A stretch of DNA of 64,000 nt. Source: Akkermansia muciniphila. Lineage in GTDB: Bacteria; Verrucomicrobiota; Verrucomicrobiia; Verrucomicrobiales; DEV007. The stretch's first letter is position 1. The number at the start of each line of letters is the position of its first letter. Below the pieces are notes generated by a model. The model did no database searches and was not told the origin of the DNA. It saw only the letters and a list, made by a program, of their open reading frames with translations. A program made the translations under genes and the position numbers. Below are positions 35,276-44,507 of this stretch, in pieces. The stretch is taken from NCBI GenBank assembly GCA_945883495.1, contig CAMCXS010000014.1, positions 1 to 64,000 of the forward strand, given 5' to 3'.

Positions 35276-36637
35276 ATGACTTACGACCCCTGCCTCTCGA
35301 TCGATTTCGGAAATGCCTTCACCAAGGTGGCAGTGCGCCCTGCGGCGCCAAGCCAGACCACCGCCGTGTCGCACCCGGATCTTCAGTTTGACCGCGGCCT
35401 CAACGTCTGCATCCCCACCATGGCCGTAAAGGTCGGAACCGGCGGCATCGCCCAGTGGTACTTCGGTGCCGATGCCATGGACGTCCCTTTCAATCGTCCG
35501 GGCTGCCACTTCTTCCACGATTGGAAGCACGACTTCTTCCAGCCAGCGGAACGGAACAACGAAGGCGTCGTGATCGGCGCCGCCACCTGGGTGACTCACT
35601 CCGCCCAGGTCCGCAGTTCAGCCATCTCTCCGGACGAATTGGATCGGGTCGCCCGCGGCTTCTTCGAATGGCTGCGCCTGTTTCTCGACGATCGGCTCGC
35701 GGAACGCAGCCTCCCAGCCGTCCGGGACTGCATCACCCGCATCGCCATCCCTGCCTTCGCGATCGACAGCGAGCCCGAATCCCGTTTGCTGGCGATCATG
35801 GGAGAAGCCGGATTCCGGACTGCTTACTCCCAGCCGACGCTCCCTGAACCGCTCGCGAACGCGATTGGGATTTTCACGAGCGGGAGAAACGGAACCGCGC
35901 AAGGCGAGCTCGACCACGCCGCGCTTTTTGAAGGCACCCGGATGGTGGAAGCGATGCGCGCCCGCGCCCTGCACCGCTCCGGTCCACTCACGTTTTGGAC
36001 GCTGGCGGCGGATTTGGGCGCATACACCCTGGATATGGCCGTGATTGGCTTCAGCACCAGCGATCCTTCCCGGAGCTTAATGGATACGTATTACGGCAAA
36101 GAGCGATTTGCCCTCTGTTCCGAGCCGCTCGGCATCTCCGACCTCACCCAGCGCATCCGTGCCGTGCTAGAGCCAGCGAACCGGAGTGCGTTTGACGCCA
36201 TCATCCGGGGTTCCGATCCCGGGGAGTTGCACCTTCTTCAAGATAATCTCTTCCATTGGCGCCGCCCGTATCTTCCACGAGGCGGATCGCAGGCGATTGG
36301 GGAAGGACGCGAGGGCGAGCGCATTCACCACGAGGTGGATCAATTCGCGGAAGAAGCCGGGGCCATTTTGCGCCATTTCCTCAAGCGATACCAATACAAC
36401 CGGATCGACGAAGTGGTACTTACCGGCGGCGGCATGTACATTCCTGCAATGCGCGACTCATTGTTCCGCGTCACGGAAAAGCTCGGGGCCACCCATGCTT
36501 ACGTGCCCGCGCGGGCCGGAGACCAGCCCCCGCACCACATCTACACGCCACTTTCAGGTCTCCAGGTCCGCGCTGGCACCGCGACCGGCGGAGCCTCCGT
36601 GTTTTTCGAGATGGCTCCGGAAATCCTGAACCGCTAG
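35276..36637 (+). CDS. Actin/Hsp70-superfamily ATPase
   Basis: 453 residues from the ATG at 35276. The actin-fold nucleotide-binding motifs are present: phosphate-1 CLSIDFGNAFTKVAV, phosphate-2 TLAADLGAYTLDMAVIGF and adenosine motif VVLTGGGMYIPAM. These place it in the actin/Hsp70 superfamily. The lack of Hsp70 substrate-binding sequence and the size suggest an actin-like filament protein or a ParM/FtsA-type ATPase. It follows an unknown 187-residue gene with 12 bp between. It converges on a HAD hydrolase gene with a four-base overlap of stops. Confidence 0.8.
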   Translation: MTYDPCLSIDFGNAFTKVAVRPAAPSQTTAVSHPDLQFDRGLNVCIPTMAVKVGTGGIAQWYFGADAMDVPFNRPGCHFFHDWKHDFFQPAERNNEGVVIGAATWVTHSAQVRSSAISPDELDRVARGFFEWLRLFLDDRLAERSLPAVRDCITRIAIPAFAIDSEPESRLLAIMGEAGFRTAYSQPTLPEPLANAIGIFTSGRNGTAQGELDHAALFEGTRMVEAMRARALHRSGPLTFWTLAADLGAYTLDMAVIGFSTSDPSRSLMDTYYGKERFALCSEPLGISDLTQRIRAVLEPANRSAFDAIIRGSDPGELHLLQDNLFHWRRPYLPRGGSQAIGEGREGERIHHEVDQFAEEAGAILRHFLKRYQYNRIDEVVLTGGGMYIPAMRDSLFRVTEKLGATHAYVPARAGDQPPHHIYTPLSGLQVRAGTATGGASVFFEMAPEILNR

Positions 36638-37305
36638 CCAGGATAGCCGCCTAAACCGCGGTTTAACAGCGCGGGGAGCTCCGCGACCGACCGGACGACG
36701 AGGTCCGCCGGGACGCTGCATTCATGGTGGGCCGAGAGCCGGACCCAACAGGTCCGCATGCCCACGGCGGCGGCACCCTCAATGTCGTTCACCGGATTGT
36801 CGCCCACGAACAGAATCTGCTCCGGCGCAACGCTGAAAACTCCCGCGAGCCGAGCAAAGGCCCGCGCATCCGGCTTGTCATGGCCAATCTCTCCGGTGAC
36901 GATTACCCGCTCTGGCGCAAAGCAAGCGCTCAGACGCAGACATTCTAGTTTGCGACGCTGAAAACCGCCTCCATTTGTGAGAACTGCGACCGGATAGCGC
37001 GCCGCCAAACTCTCGACTGCACTTTGGATGGCGAGATCTTCCGCAATGAGCGTCAGAGCTTCTCGCTGATACCGCGCTTCCACGTCCCGCCAGTCCTTGG
37101 CCCAATCCACCCGCTCGGCGAGCCAAGCGTAGAACTCATGACGAGGAACGAATCCGCTGTTGTCCGTTTCGAGTGCTTCTCTCAGCAATGCGCCTCCTTC
37201 CGGGAACAACCTCGTGAGCCATGCCTTCATTGCGGCGTCGCGAGCATACAGGGTGTTATCGAGATCGAACCCGATCGCCGCGATACCCTGGAGGGGAGAA
37301 GTCAT
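36634..37305 (-). CDS. HAD-superfamily hydrolase
   Basis: 223 residues with all HAD motifs: motif I GFDLDNTLY with both Asp, motif II VAVLTNGG, motif III Lys in GHDKPDARAF, and motif IV FVGDNPVNDIEGA. The cap between motifs I and II is helical (C1-type), as in phosphoglycolate phosphatase-like or YjjG-like enzymes. The substrate is unknown. Confidence 0.92.
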   Translation of the reverse strand: MTSPLQGIAAIGFDLDNTLYARDAAMKAWLTRLFPEGGALLREALETDNSGFVPRHEFYAWLAERVDWAKDWRDVEARYQREALTLIAEDLAIQSAVESLAARYPVAVLTNGGGFQRRKLECLRLSACFAPERVIVTGEIGHDKPDARAFARLAGVFSVAPEQILFVGDNPVNDIEGAAAVGMRTCWVRLSAHHECSVPADLVVRSVAELPALLNRGLGGYPG

Positions 37306-37540
37306 GCGCGCAAAGGATCAAATCGCCAGAATCGCAGACCTGTGGACCAAACGCCAAACGAGGCTCTGTGCAAGCAATTCCCGAATCAGGAAACGAAGCA
37401 GCAACGGGCAAAATTGAATGGCAATTATAGTTTTTAATATTTTCGATTGTCATTTCCGAGAGGTCGCTCATATTTGATTCAGAAGTTAAACAACCATTGC
37501 TTCCAGGATTTACTAGAACCAGACCGCAACCCATCTCTAC

Positions 37541-38095
37541 ATGATCAAGCTCCTTACCCTCCTGGCCACCGCCACCTTGACGACCGCCGCTGTGGCGACC
37601 GCAGAGACCAACCTTCGCGACGTGATCAAGCCCGGCGATGTGCTGTCTCTAGTCGTTTTCGACGAACCAGATCTCTCGTTCTCTGAACAGCGAGTGGACC
37701 AAGAAGGCAGCGTGACGGTCGCCCTTCTGGGCCGCCTCCAATTAGCCGGAAAGAGCGTCCAGCAAGCAAATGCAGAAATCACCAACGCGTTCGCCAAGGA
37801 CTACTTGGTCAACCCGGGCGTCACCTTGAACATCGTCAGCTATGGGGAATATCAAACGATTTGGGTCAAAGGGCTCGTGAGTCAACCCGGCACCGTTAGC
37901 TTCCCCAAGGGAGAGTGGATCGACGCCCTTCGCGCCATCGAACGCGCTGGCGGATTGACACATCCGGAAGGACGCACTCTGATTTTGAAGCGCGAGGGAG
38001 CCCCTGACCTTCAGGCAGACATCCGTCTGATCCGGACCGGCAAACAGTCCCGTATGACCCTCCGCGATGGCGATACCTTGGTGGTAGGCGAATAA
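37541..38095 (+). CDS. Polysaccharide biosynthesis/export protein (short Wza-like)
   Basis: 184 residues with a signal peptide (LLTLLATATLTTAAVATA). The polysaccharide-export domain (IKPGDVLSLVVFDEPDLS, DQEGSVTVALLGRLQLAGK) is followed by one SLBB-like domain (IWVKGLVSQPGTVSFPKGE). It lacks a lipobox Cys and the C-terminal helix of full Wza, so it is probably a periplasmic partner of the export machinery. It is divergent from the HAD gene and convergent with the second export-protein gene. Confidence 0.88.
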   Translation: MIKLLTLLATATLTTAAVATAETNLRDVIKPGDVLSLVVFDEPDLSFSEQRVDQEGSVTVALLGRLQLAGKSVQQANAEITNAFAKDYLVNPGVTLNIVSYGEYQTIWVKGLVSQPGTVSFPKGEWIDALRAIERAGGLTHPEGRTLILKREGAPDLQADIRLIRTGKQSRMTLRDGDTLVVGE

Positions 38096-38124
38096 CCATC
38101 ACCGCCCACCTCTCCGAAGACTGG

Positions 38125-39306
38125 TCAATTGTTCGTAACGGCCGCGGCGGTAGCAAACGCTGCGGCTACTCCCAGTACGGGAATGACGTTCTCCGTGGCA
38201 CGCTGCCACTGAGCCGTCGGAGCCTCGCTGATGTATACCACATCGTTTGGCATCAACTCGAAGCTTTGCGCCAAAAACACACCATTCGGCTTAGATACGT
38301 CAATGCCGTATACTAGGTTTCCGCCCTTGCCGTCCGCACGGAATATGAAAACCCCTCGCGCATCCGATTTCCCGGCTTCCAATCCTTCAGCCATTGAGAG
38401 AGCATCCATGACGGTAGAATGTTCCCCAGGAAACGGATACCGCCCGGGCTTCCCGATAACTCCGGTCACCTGAAACGCTAGGGATGGATTCTCCTCAACC
38501 TTGATTACATCTGCATCCTGAGCCAGGACCCGTTCCTCGGCAAGCGATGTTACATTTGTCCGATACGCTGCACCATCTCGATGCAACACGTAGGTGAAGA
38601 GATGCGGAGGCCCGGAGGGCCCTCCCGAAGAAGCCAGGGCCTCGAGCAGAGTGTAATCCTCGCGATCAATGACCGCTCCCCCTGCTTCGTTGACTTCGCC
38701 ATAAACAAAGACACGCTTTTCGAGCCGTCCGGTGCGGCGCACGGTCGCTTCCGCACTCGGCGACACCTCGCGAGCTGCCTCCGTCACCTCCAACGAAAGA
38801 TCGCTGAGACTTTTCCCTAGAGCGCGAATATCCCGAAGATAAGGCAGCCGCAGAATCCCCTCTCGATCAACCTCCACGGGGCCCACAATGAAACCGGTGC
38901 GCCCTCCTTTCTCAGAAGTTGTCTGATAGAAAGGACTGTTAACATCCACGTCGTTGATCGAGATCTCCAGTTCATCCCGAACACTCACCAGATCCGTGTA
39001 TATACGATTTTCATCAGCCGGCGGAATCGCATCTCCTGAACGCATCGCAAACGGAGGAGGCAGGCGCGACGTGTCGCAGACATCAATGTATTGAAAGCCC
39101 TCTCGGGACGGATTGTGCGCTCGAAGACGAAACGGGTTGGATATTTTACCGCCCGAAACGCCCTGCGCCCCCGAATAGTTGCCCAAGGCGGCTGCTGATG
39201 TGCCGCTGACGGGTCGGAGTTCGCGTCGCTGAGGACCGGGCGACGAATTGCTGCAGGCCGAGACCAGGATGGCGGGAGCCAAAACGAGAGCAAGCTTCTT
39301 GAACAC
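38125..39306 (-). CDS. Wza-type polysaccharide export lipoprotein
   Basis: 393 residues from a GTG at 39306, with lipobox LAPAILVSAC. The polysaccharide-export domain (NDVDVNSPFYQTT, VDREGILRLPYLRDIRALG) is followed by at least two SLBB domains (VFVYGEVNEAGGAVIDRED and FQVTGVIGKPGRYPFPGEH). The C-terminal hydrophobic helix (VIPVLGVAAAFATAAAV) resembles the outer-membrane-spanning helix of Wza. It would form the outer-membrane channel for exopolysaccharide. It is divergent from the BY-kinase gene, sharing a 189-bp AT-rich promoter region. Confidence 0.9.
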   Translation of the reverse strand: MFKKLALVLAPAILVSACSNSSPGPQRRELRPVSGTSAAALGNYSGAQGVSGGKISNPFRLRAHNPSREGFQYIDVCDTSRLPPPFAMRSGDAIPPADENRIYTDLVSVRDELEISINDVDVNSPFYQTTSEKGGRTGFIVGPVEVDREGILRLPYLRDIRALGKSLSDLSLEVTEAAREVSPSAEATVRRTGRLEKRVFVYGEVNEAGGAVIDREDYTLLEALASSGGPSGPPHLFTYVLHRDGAAYRTNVTSLAEERVLAQDADVIKVEENPSLAFQVTGVIGKPGRYPFPGEHSTVMDALSMAEGLEAGKSDARGVFIFRADGKGGNLVYGIDVSKPNGVFLAQSFELMPNDVVYISEAPTAQWQRATENVIPVLGVAAAFATAAAVTNN

Positions 39307-39495
39307 ACACCTAATTAGCCCTAATAATCAATACCTTCAAACTATTTTTCTCTTTAAGGCTTTTTCCCTCTGTCCCCAGTGTCTTTCACTTGAGTGCAAC
39401 CCTCCCTTCCGACTGATATAATAAATGAGAATAATTATTTTGGCCTAGACCAATTAGAATATGGAGTGTAAATTTCATATAAAGAGTCAAGTCCT

Positions 39496-41496
39496 ATGAG
39501 TTCGAATCTCTCACCCCTCTCCCCTTCCGAATCGCTCCCTGATTCGGCCTCCGATTCGAATCGCGACGGAGAAATCGACCTCTCGGCACTGTGGAGGGTG
39601 ATTTGGAAGCACAGAGCCCTGGTTGCCGGGATTAGCGGAGCGACTATGGCCGCCGCACTTGTTTTCCTAAAGGTGGCCACACCCCAGTATCAGGCCATCG
39701 CCACCCTAGAGGCCCGCCCTTTTTCTCCTGAGGCCAAGGACGATGATCTCTTCGGGAAAGTGATCACGGATGGTTCCGTCAACGTGCTCACCGAAGAGGA
39801 TATCACTACGACCGCCGCAAAGCTCCTTCGCCACGAGTTCCTCTCCAAGGTAGCAGCGGACAAGAACCTTCAGAAGGCACTTCAACCGGAGTTAGCAAAG
39901 GAAGCCCGCCGTCTCCCTCCTGGCAAAGCCCTCCCCCTGGAAGCAGCAATCATCGAGTTCCTGAAGCAGTCGGTCTCCGTAGAACCTGTCAAAAAGACCC
40001 GCCTCATTGATATCGCTGCCCTCCACCCCGATCCCGCCGTCGCCACCCTTACTGCCGACACGTTCGTCAACGTGGTAATCACCGACGGGATTTCAAGCCG
40101 GGCCGCCTTTGCCGGCAAAAAAATTGAAGATCTCGAGGGGGACTTTCGCGAAGTAAATAACCGGATGGTAGAATCGCAACGGAGAATCGCCCTCTACACC
40201 CGCCCGGAAGAGCTGCGAGCAGCTCTGACAACCTCTCGGAACGAGGTAAAAACGCTAGCTGGACGCTATAAAGACAAGCATCCCAAAATGATCGAGGCCA
40301 CGGAAGTGGTCACTAGACAGGAGGAGGCACTCTCGCAGGAGTTCGAAAAAATTCGCTACAACCCGATCGACAGCGCCTACTGGCAAGAAGCCCTGGGTGG
40401 CACCAAGCCGGAAGAGATCTCACGCTCGCAGATCGAGAACCTGCTAGCGGGACGCTACCTCTTTTTGAGTTCTGAGTTGGAAGGTATGCGCAGCCTGCAC
40501 ACGAGCCTTAGCGTCCGGTTGAACGAGGTAAGGATTGCAAACAACTCGCCCGAGCTCGACCTCCGTCTTTTCCAAGGCGCCGTTCTTCCCCGGCTCGACG
40601 AAGCAGTCTTCCCCAACAAGCCTCTGGTGATTGCAGCCGCCATCATCTTTGGACTCTTCTTTGGCGCCATCGCCGCCCTGCTGTTAGCACTGGTTCGCCC
40701 GCGTTTGGAAAGCATCGCTGATTGGCAAGCCGTGACCTCCATTCCTCTTCTGGGAATGATCAACGAGTTTCCGTCACCGGAGACCACGCCCTACGAAATG
40801 GTGGAATCTAGCAAAGGTTTCAACCCACTCATGGAACAGATCCGCAACCTGCGAATCCGCCTTGGCTGCCCTCATGCCGGAACATCCGGAGCACTGCTCA
40901 TTACCAGCGCCCTTCCGCAGGAGGGCAAAACCTCTGTTGCCTCCGCCCTCGCCCTTTCCATGGTGCGTGGCAACCAAGGCTCCGTGGTACTCGTCGATCT
41001 AGACCTGCAACGCCCCTCCGTTCATCGTGATTTGCGTCTCGCCAACGATCTGGGCGTCTCTGATATCCTCCTCGGAAAGTGCTCTATCGAAGATGCCCTC
41101 ATTGAAACCGATGGCCTTTTGGTCCTGACCGCCGGCAGTTCCGCCTTCCAGGCGCACGAACGGCTCAGCAGCCAAGGTCTCGCATCGCTCATCTATGAAC
41201 TAAAGAACCGGTTCCCCAAAGTCATTATCGATAGTGCACCGGTACTCCCAGCTGCGGACACTCTCCTCATCGGGGCTCTTTGTGATGAGGTGCTTCTTCT
41301 GGCGAATACCCGCTCCACCCCAACGCATGCCTTCCTCCAGGCGGAAAAGGATCTCACTGCGGCTGGAGCGAAGCTTCGTGGCGGAATTCTGAATCAACTG
41401 CCGACGCGCAATCACAAGGCTTCGCCGCAGTATAAATACCTAGTTAAGGCGTATGACCAGCTGTCGCGGAGATTGATCCCCCACACTCCCCGATGA
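39496..41496 (+). CDS. Wzz/BY-kinase fusion (polysaccharide co-polymerase tyrosine autokinase)
   Basis: 666 residues. The N-terminus has a Wzz domain with a membrane helix (LVAGISGATMAAALVFL) and a long periplasmic coiled coil. A second helix (VIAAAIIFGLFFGAIAALLLA, near 380) leads to a cytoplasmic kinase with Walker A ALPQEGKTSVASALA, Walker A' VVLVDLDLQRPS and Walker B KVIIDSAPVL. A few C-terminal tyrosines (PQYKYLVKAYDQL) could be autophosphorylation sites, though the Tyr cluster is short. It controls chain length and export of exopolysaccharide together with the Wza-type proteins nearby. Confidence 0.93.
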   Translation: MSSNLSPLSPSESLPDSASDSNRDGEIDLSALWRVIWKHRALVAGISGATMAAALVFLKVATPQYQAIATLEARPFSPEAKDDDLFGKVITDGSVNVLTEEDITTTAAKLLRHEFLSKVAADKNLQKALQPELAKEARRLPPGKALPLEAAIIEFLKQSVSVEPVKKTRLIDIAALHPDPAVATLTADTFVNVVITDGISSRAAFAGKKIEDLEGDFREVNNRMVESQRRIALYTRPEELRAALTTSRNEVKTLAGRYKDKHPKMIEATEVVTRQEEALSQEFEKIRYNPIDSAYWQEALGGTKPEEISRSQIENLLAGRYLFLSSELEGMRSLHTSLSVRLNEVRIANNSPELDLRLFQGAVLPRLDEAVFPNKPLVIAAAIIFGLFFGAIAALLLALVRPRLESIADWQAVTSIPLLGMINEFPSPETTPYEMVESSKGFNPLMEQIRNLRIRLGCPHAGTSGALLITSALPQEGKTSVASALALSMVRGNQGSVVLVDLDLQRPSVHRDLRLANDLGVSDILLGKCSIEDALIETDGLLVLTAGSSAFQAHERLSSQGLASLIYELKNRFPKVIIDSAPVLPAADTLLIGALCDEVLLLANTRSTPTHAFLQAEKDLTAAGAKLRGGILNQLPTRNHKASPQYKYLVKAYDQLSRRLIPHTPR

Positions 41497-41556
41497 TCCT
41501 TCCAATTCTGTCCCGAAGGCGGTCAAAATTTACGCGGACGGCCCTTCAGTAGTTGA

Positions 41557-41581
41557 GTAAGCGTTTGACGCCTCACCATCG
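41557..41581 (+). repeat. Left terminal inverted repeat of IS66 remnant
   Basis: Starts GTAAGCGTTTGACGCCTCAC and matches the reverse complement of 42938-42962 with a 1-base gap and a few mismatches. Confidence 0.75.
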
Positions 41582-41599
41582 AACGCCACTTGACCAGCC

Positions 41600-42206
41600 G
41601 CAACCTGCGCGCCTCAAGGCAGCCACCGCAAATAGGCTCGCGAATTGATCCCTCGGCGCAGCCGACTGTAGAGCGTGGCCGAACGTTGTCCCGCCCCGAC
41701 GTCGCCGATCAAGAGATAGTTCTTTTTTCCCAGAGCGCACGGCCGGATCGCGTTCTCCACGCTGTTGGCCGGACCTTCTCGAGAGTCTTGACGATCCTGC
41801 GCTTCAGGCCACGGACCACCCGCCCGGCACGTCGCCGCCGCAGTTCTTGGCGCCGACTAAACAGCAGGTTGTTGTCCCGGCCGATTCCCTCAATCCGGTA
41901 GAGCACGTTGATGATCTTTAGCAGTCTGGCGCTAATCGCGCATCCGGAGCGCGCGGCCTCGAAAAATTTGCGTCGTACATGCGCCCAACACCCGGCGCGC
42001 AGAATCGGCGGCGGCTTCCGAGCGCATGTTTGCCTCCGGCCAAAATGCAAGCAATCTCGCTTCCGCCGTCGCACTGCAGGATACCGCGAAACCAGTCCAG
42101 CACGATCCGTTCCGCGACGATCGCTTCATTGCTGCGGTCCCACACATACGCTACTATGCACGGCCTGCGACGCCGTACAAGCGAAAAACTCCAAAAGGCG
42201 GTTCTG
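41600..42206 (-). pseudogene. Truncated, frameshifted IS66 transposase (tnpC) remnant
   Basis: Two minus-strand frames carry adjoining parts of an IS66 DDE transposase. One has VAYVWDRSNEAIVAERIVLD and GILQCDGG (near the first catalytic Asp); the next frame has RAGCWAHVRRKFFEA and IINVLYRIEGIGR. A frameshift in between and the loss of the N-terminal and C-terminal portions make it non-functional. Confidence 0.8.
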
Positions 42207-42581
42207 TCAGGGCTCGACGCTTGAATCGGTCGTCGTTGGATCTTCATACCACGGCCGCAAGCGAGCGCCCTTGAGATCAATTCCGGCCAAGAGCATCTCC
42301 AAGGCTTCAGGGCGCAGCCGCATCTTCGTCGCTCCGTCCGGAATCCGCGGCCAAACAAAGGTGCCTTGCTCCAAGCGCTTGGTCATCACCCACAACCCGG
42401 CGCCGTCCCAATACAGAACGCGGACGCGATCACGCCGCCGGTTTCTGAAAACAAACAGCTGGCTGGAGCGCTCGTCCTCGCGCAACGACTCCCGGACCAA
42501 CGTGGCCAAACCTTCGCCACCCCGGCGCAGATCGGCAGGTTCGACGGCCAGACAGAAGCGCAGGCCTCGTGTAAAGATCAT
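42207..42581 (-). CDS. tnpB: IS66 family accessory protein TnpB (IS66 Orf2)
   Basis: 124 residues with the family pattern: MIFTRGLRFCLAVEPADLRR, then GLATLVRESLREDE, LFVFRNRRRDRVRVLYWDGA and GLWVMTKRLEQGTFVWPR. Full length, but embedded in an element whose tnpA and tnpC are broken, so mobility requires help from elsewhere. The exact biochemical role of IS66 TnpB is unsettled. Confidence 0.9.
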   Translation of the reverse strand: MIFTRGLRFCLAVEPADLRRGGEGLATLVRESLREDERSSQLFVFRNRRRDRVRVLYWDGAGLWVMTKRLEQGTFVWPRIPDGATKMRLRPEALEMLLAGIDLKGARLRPWYEDPTTTDSSVEP

Positions 42582-42896
42582 CCTCGGCCTCCCGCAACTG
42601 AGTCGTGGTCATTCGCGTAGATGCGCGGGAGGATGCTGCCCGGAAGCAACATTTCCGCGGCCAAACGCTGGGGATGGGCCTCCGTGATGGACGCAGTAGA
42701 ACAGGGACTCGGAGCGTGTCCGTGGGAACCAGTTCCATGGCAGGATCTGGCACGGCGCCGAGCCGCACCTTCGCCAAGCGGCCACCGAGCTATACACCAG
42801 ACTACGACCCCGGCAGAACTCGGCCATGGAGAGACCGCTCTCTTCCAGTTTGGGGAGCAAAGCATCGTGTCGGTCGGGGGCGATGTCAGATCGCAT
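42578..42896 (-). pseudogene. Frameshifted IS66 tnpA remnant
   Basis: The minus-strand N-terminal part LPKLEESGLSMAEFCRGRS then VYSSVAAWRR matches the helix-turn-helix start of IS66 TnpA. The rest is spread over other frames (for example MELVPTDTLRVPVLL and PQRLAAEMLLPGSI), implying at least one frameshift. Confidence 0.7.
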
Positions 42897-42937
42897 GCCC
42901 TACGATGCCTGACGGAAATCGCCGCGCAGCGTGAAAC

Positions 42938-42962
42938 CGACGGTGGTGCGTCAAAGGCTACC
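42938..42962 (-). repeat. Right terminal inverted repeat of IS66 remnant
   Basis: On the minus strand reads GGTAGCCTTTGACGCACCAC, pairing with the left end at 41557-41581. Confidence 0.75.
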
Positions 42963-43070
42963 TTTCTGTTCCAGCTTCGGCTTAGATCGTCGTCATCAAA
43001 CCTTCTAATCTCGATGTTTGCGTTTCACAGCGTAGGAGCCAGATAGCCCCCCCCCTGCCGTTTACCCCTG

Positions 43071-43097
43071 AAAAGAAAAACCTCTCAATTCGAGAGG
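43071..43097 (-). terminator. Rho-independent terminator after the UDP-sugar genes
   Basis: The stem CCTCTC/GAGAGG with a 5-nt loop lies at 43081-43097. On the minus strand it is followed by TTTTTCTTTT (43080-43071). It sits about 35 bp past the stop of the UDP-glucose dehydrogenase gene. Confidence 0.8.
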
Positions 43098-43131
43098 CCC
43101 TTCTGTTCGAGGAGACATAGAGAGAGGTTCT

Positions 43132-44493
43132 TCACTTCCCAATCCCGTATGCACGGAATCCGATAGCACGCAATCTTTCGAGATCGAGGATGTTGCGACC
43201 GTCGAAAAAGAACGCCGGTTTGGGCATCGTCTCAAAGATCGCGGCAAAATCCATTCCACAAAACTCGTCCCACTCAGTCACCACGGCAATTGCGTGAGCC
43301 CCGGAGCATGCTTCCACGGCAGTTCGGGCCACCGACAAGCGAGGGTTGCGGGGGTTGGTTCCGAACAAGTCGGCCACGATCTGTTCCTCCCCCACTTTTG
43401 GATCGTAAACAACTACATTCGCATGTTCGGACAACAAATCACGACATACCTGTATAGCCGCAGATTCCCGGGTATCGTTGGTATCTTTCTTAAATGCAAA
43501 GCCCAGAACCGCAATCCGCTTGTCTGCCACGGTGTTGTACAGAGTTTTCACGATGGTGCCAGCGAAGCGAGTCTTCTGCCAGTCATTCATCCTGATCACA
43601 CTATCCCAGTAGTCGGCAACCTCTCGCAGCCCAAAGTGCTCGCACAGGTACACTAGGTTGAGGACGTCCTTTTGAAAGCACGACCCTCCAAAGCCAACCG
43701 ACGCCTTCAGGAATTTCGGCCCAATCCGGCCGTCGCGCCCGATCGCATGCGCCACTTCATCGACGTCCGCCCCTGTGGCCTCACACAGAGCGGAAATCGC
43801 ATTGATGGACGAAATCCGCTGCGCCAGAAACGCGTTGGCCACCAGTTTCGAGAGCTCCGATGACCACAGATTTGTCGTGATAATCCGCTCCCGAGGCACC
43901 CATCGAGCATACACGCTCACCAACGCCTCAATTGCCCTGGCCCCCTCCGGTGTGCGTTCCCCACCTATCAACACACGATCGGGATTCAGCAAATCCGCCA
44001 CGGCCGTTCCCTCGGCAAGGAATTCAGGATTTGACAGAACTTGGCACTTTGCAGCGGATGGATGGGCCTCCAGAATTTCTTGGATCGTCGTGGCCGTGCG
44101 TACGGGCACGGTGGACTTCTCCACAATGATTTTGGGAGTCGTTGCCACTTCCGCGATCGTCCGGGCCACCGACTCCACGTATCGCAAATCCGCCGCCCGG
44201 CCCGCACCAATTCCATTTATCTTCGTAGGGGTGTTCACCGAGACAAAAATGATGTCCGCTTCGCGAATTCCCCCGCTTACGTCGGTCGAAAAGAAGAGAT
44301 TTCTGCCTCTGGCCTCGGCCACCAACTCGTCCAAACCAGGCTCATAGACCGGAAGTTTGTCGGAATTCCACGCGGCGATTCTCTTCGCGTTGAGATCCAC
44401 GACGGTGACCTGGACGTCCGGCGCCTTGCTGGCGATCATCGCCATCGTAGGCCCACCGACATAGCCAGCTCCGATACAACAAATTTTGGTCAT
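43132..44493 (-). CDS. ugd: UDP-glucose 6-dehydrogenase
   Basis: 453 residues, close to the eukaryote-like long form. It oxidises UDP-glucose to UDP-glucuronate with two NAD+. The NAD site is [17 protein letters not shown], the substrate region includes [16 protein letters not shown] and [10 protein letters not shown], and the catalytic Cys is in [14 protein letters not shown]. The C-terminal domain has [17 protein letters not shown]. It is 14 bp downstream of the UDP-xylose synthase gene, so the pair makes UDP-glucuronate and then UDP-xylose for the exopolysaccharide. Confidence 0.95.
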   Translation of the reverse strand: MTKICCIGAGYVGGPTMAMIASKAPDVQVTVVDLNAKRIAAWNSDKLPVYEPGLDELVAEARGRNLFFSTDVSGGIREADIIFVSVNTPTKINGIGAGRAADLRYVESVARTIAEVATTPKIIVEKSTVPVRTATTIQEILEAHPSAAKCQVLSNPEFLAEGTAVADLLNPDRVLIGGERTPEGARAIEALVSVYARWVPRERIITTNLWSSELSKLVANAFLAQRISSINAISALCEATGADVDEVAHAIGRDGRIGPKFLKASVGFGGSCFQKDVLNLVYLCEHFGLREVADYWDSVIRMNDWQKTRFAGTIVKTLYNTVADKRIAVLGFAFKKDTNDTRESAAIQVCRDLLSEHANVVVYDPKVGEEQIVADLFGTNPRNPRLSVARTAVEACSGAHAIAVVTEWDEFCGMDFAAIFETMPKPAFFFDGRNILDLERLRAIGFRAYGIGK

Positions 44494-44507
44494 GATTGTC
44501 TGGAAAA

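Larger units (their letters stand above)
41557..42961. mobile_element. Decayed IS66-family insertion sequence
   Basis: About 1.4 kb bounded by imperfect terminal inverted repeats: left 41557-41581 (GTAAGCGTTTGACGCCTCAC...) and right 42938-42962 (reverse complement GTAGCCTTTGACGCACCACC...), with about 21 of 25 positions alike. It contains tnpA, tnpB and tnpC remnants in IS66 order on the minus strand; only tnpB has a full-length frame. Complete IS66 elements exceed 2 kb, so most of tnpC is deleted. No clear 8-bp target duplication is seen. It interrupts the exopolysaccharide locus. Confidence 0.85.

Noticed and set aside
34343-35599. 418-residue minus-strand ORF over the tRNA and the actin-like locus
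   Set aside because: It crosses the tRNA-Ser gene antisense and is Gly/Ala/Arg-rich; the plus-strand genes have real motifs.
35618-35974. Minus-strand ORFs in the actin-like gene
   Set aside because: Shadows with no motif support.
39394-39422. Sigma-70 promoter ahead of the Wzz/BY-kinase gene
   Set aside because: A perfect TATAAT is present at 39417-39422, but no acceptable -35 box lies at the right distance, so it was not annotated.
43041-43056. Run of C residues (poly-C) between the IS66 remnant and the sugar genes as a phase-variation tract
   Set aside because: It lies outside any reading frame, so slippage would have no coding effect.
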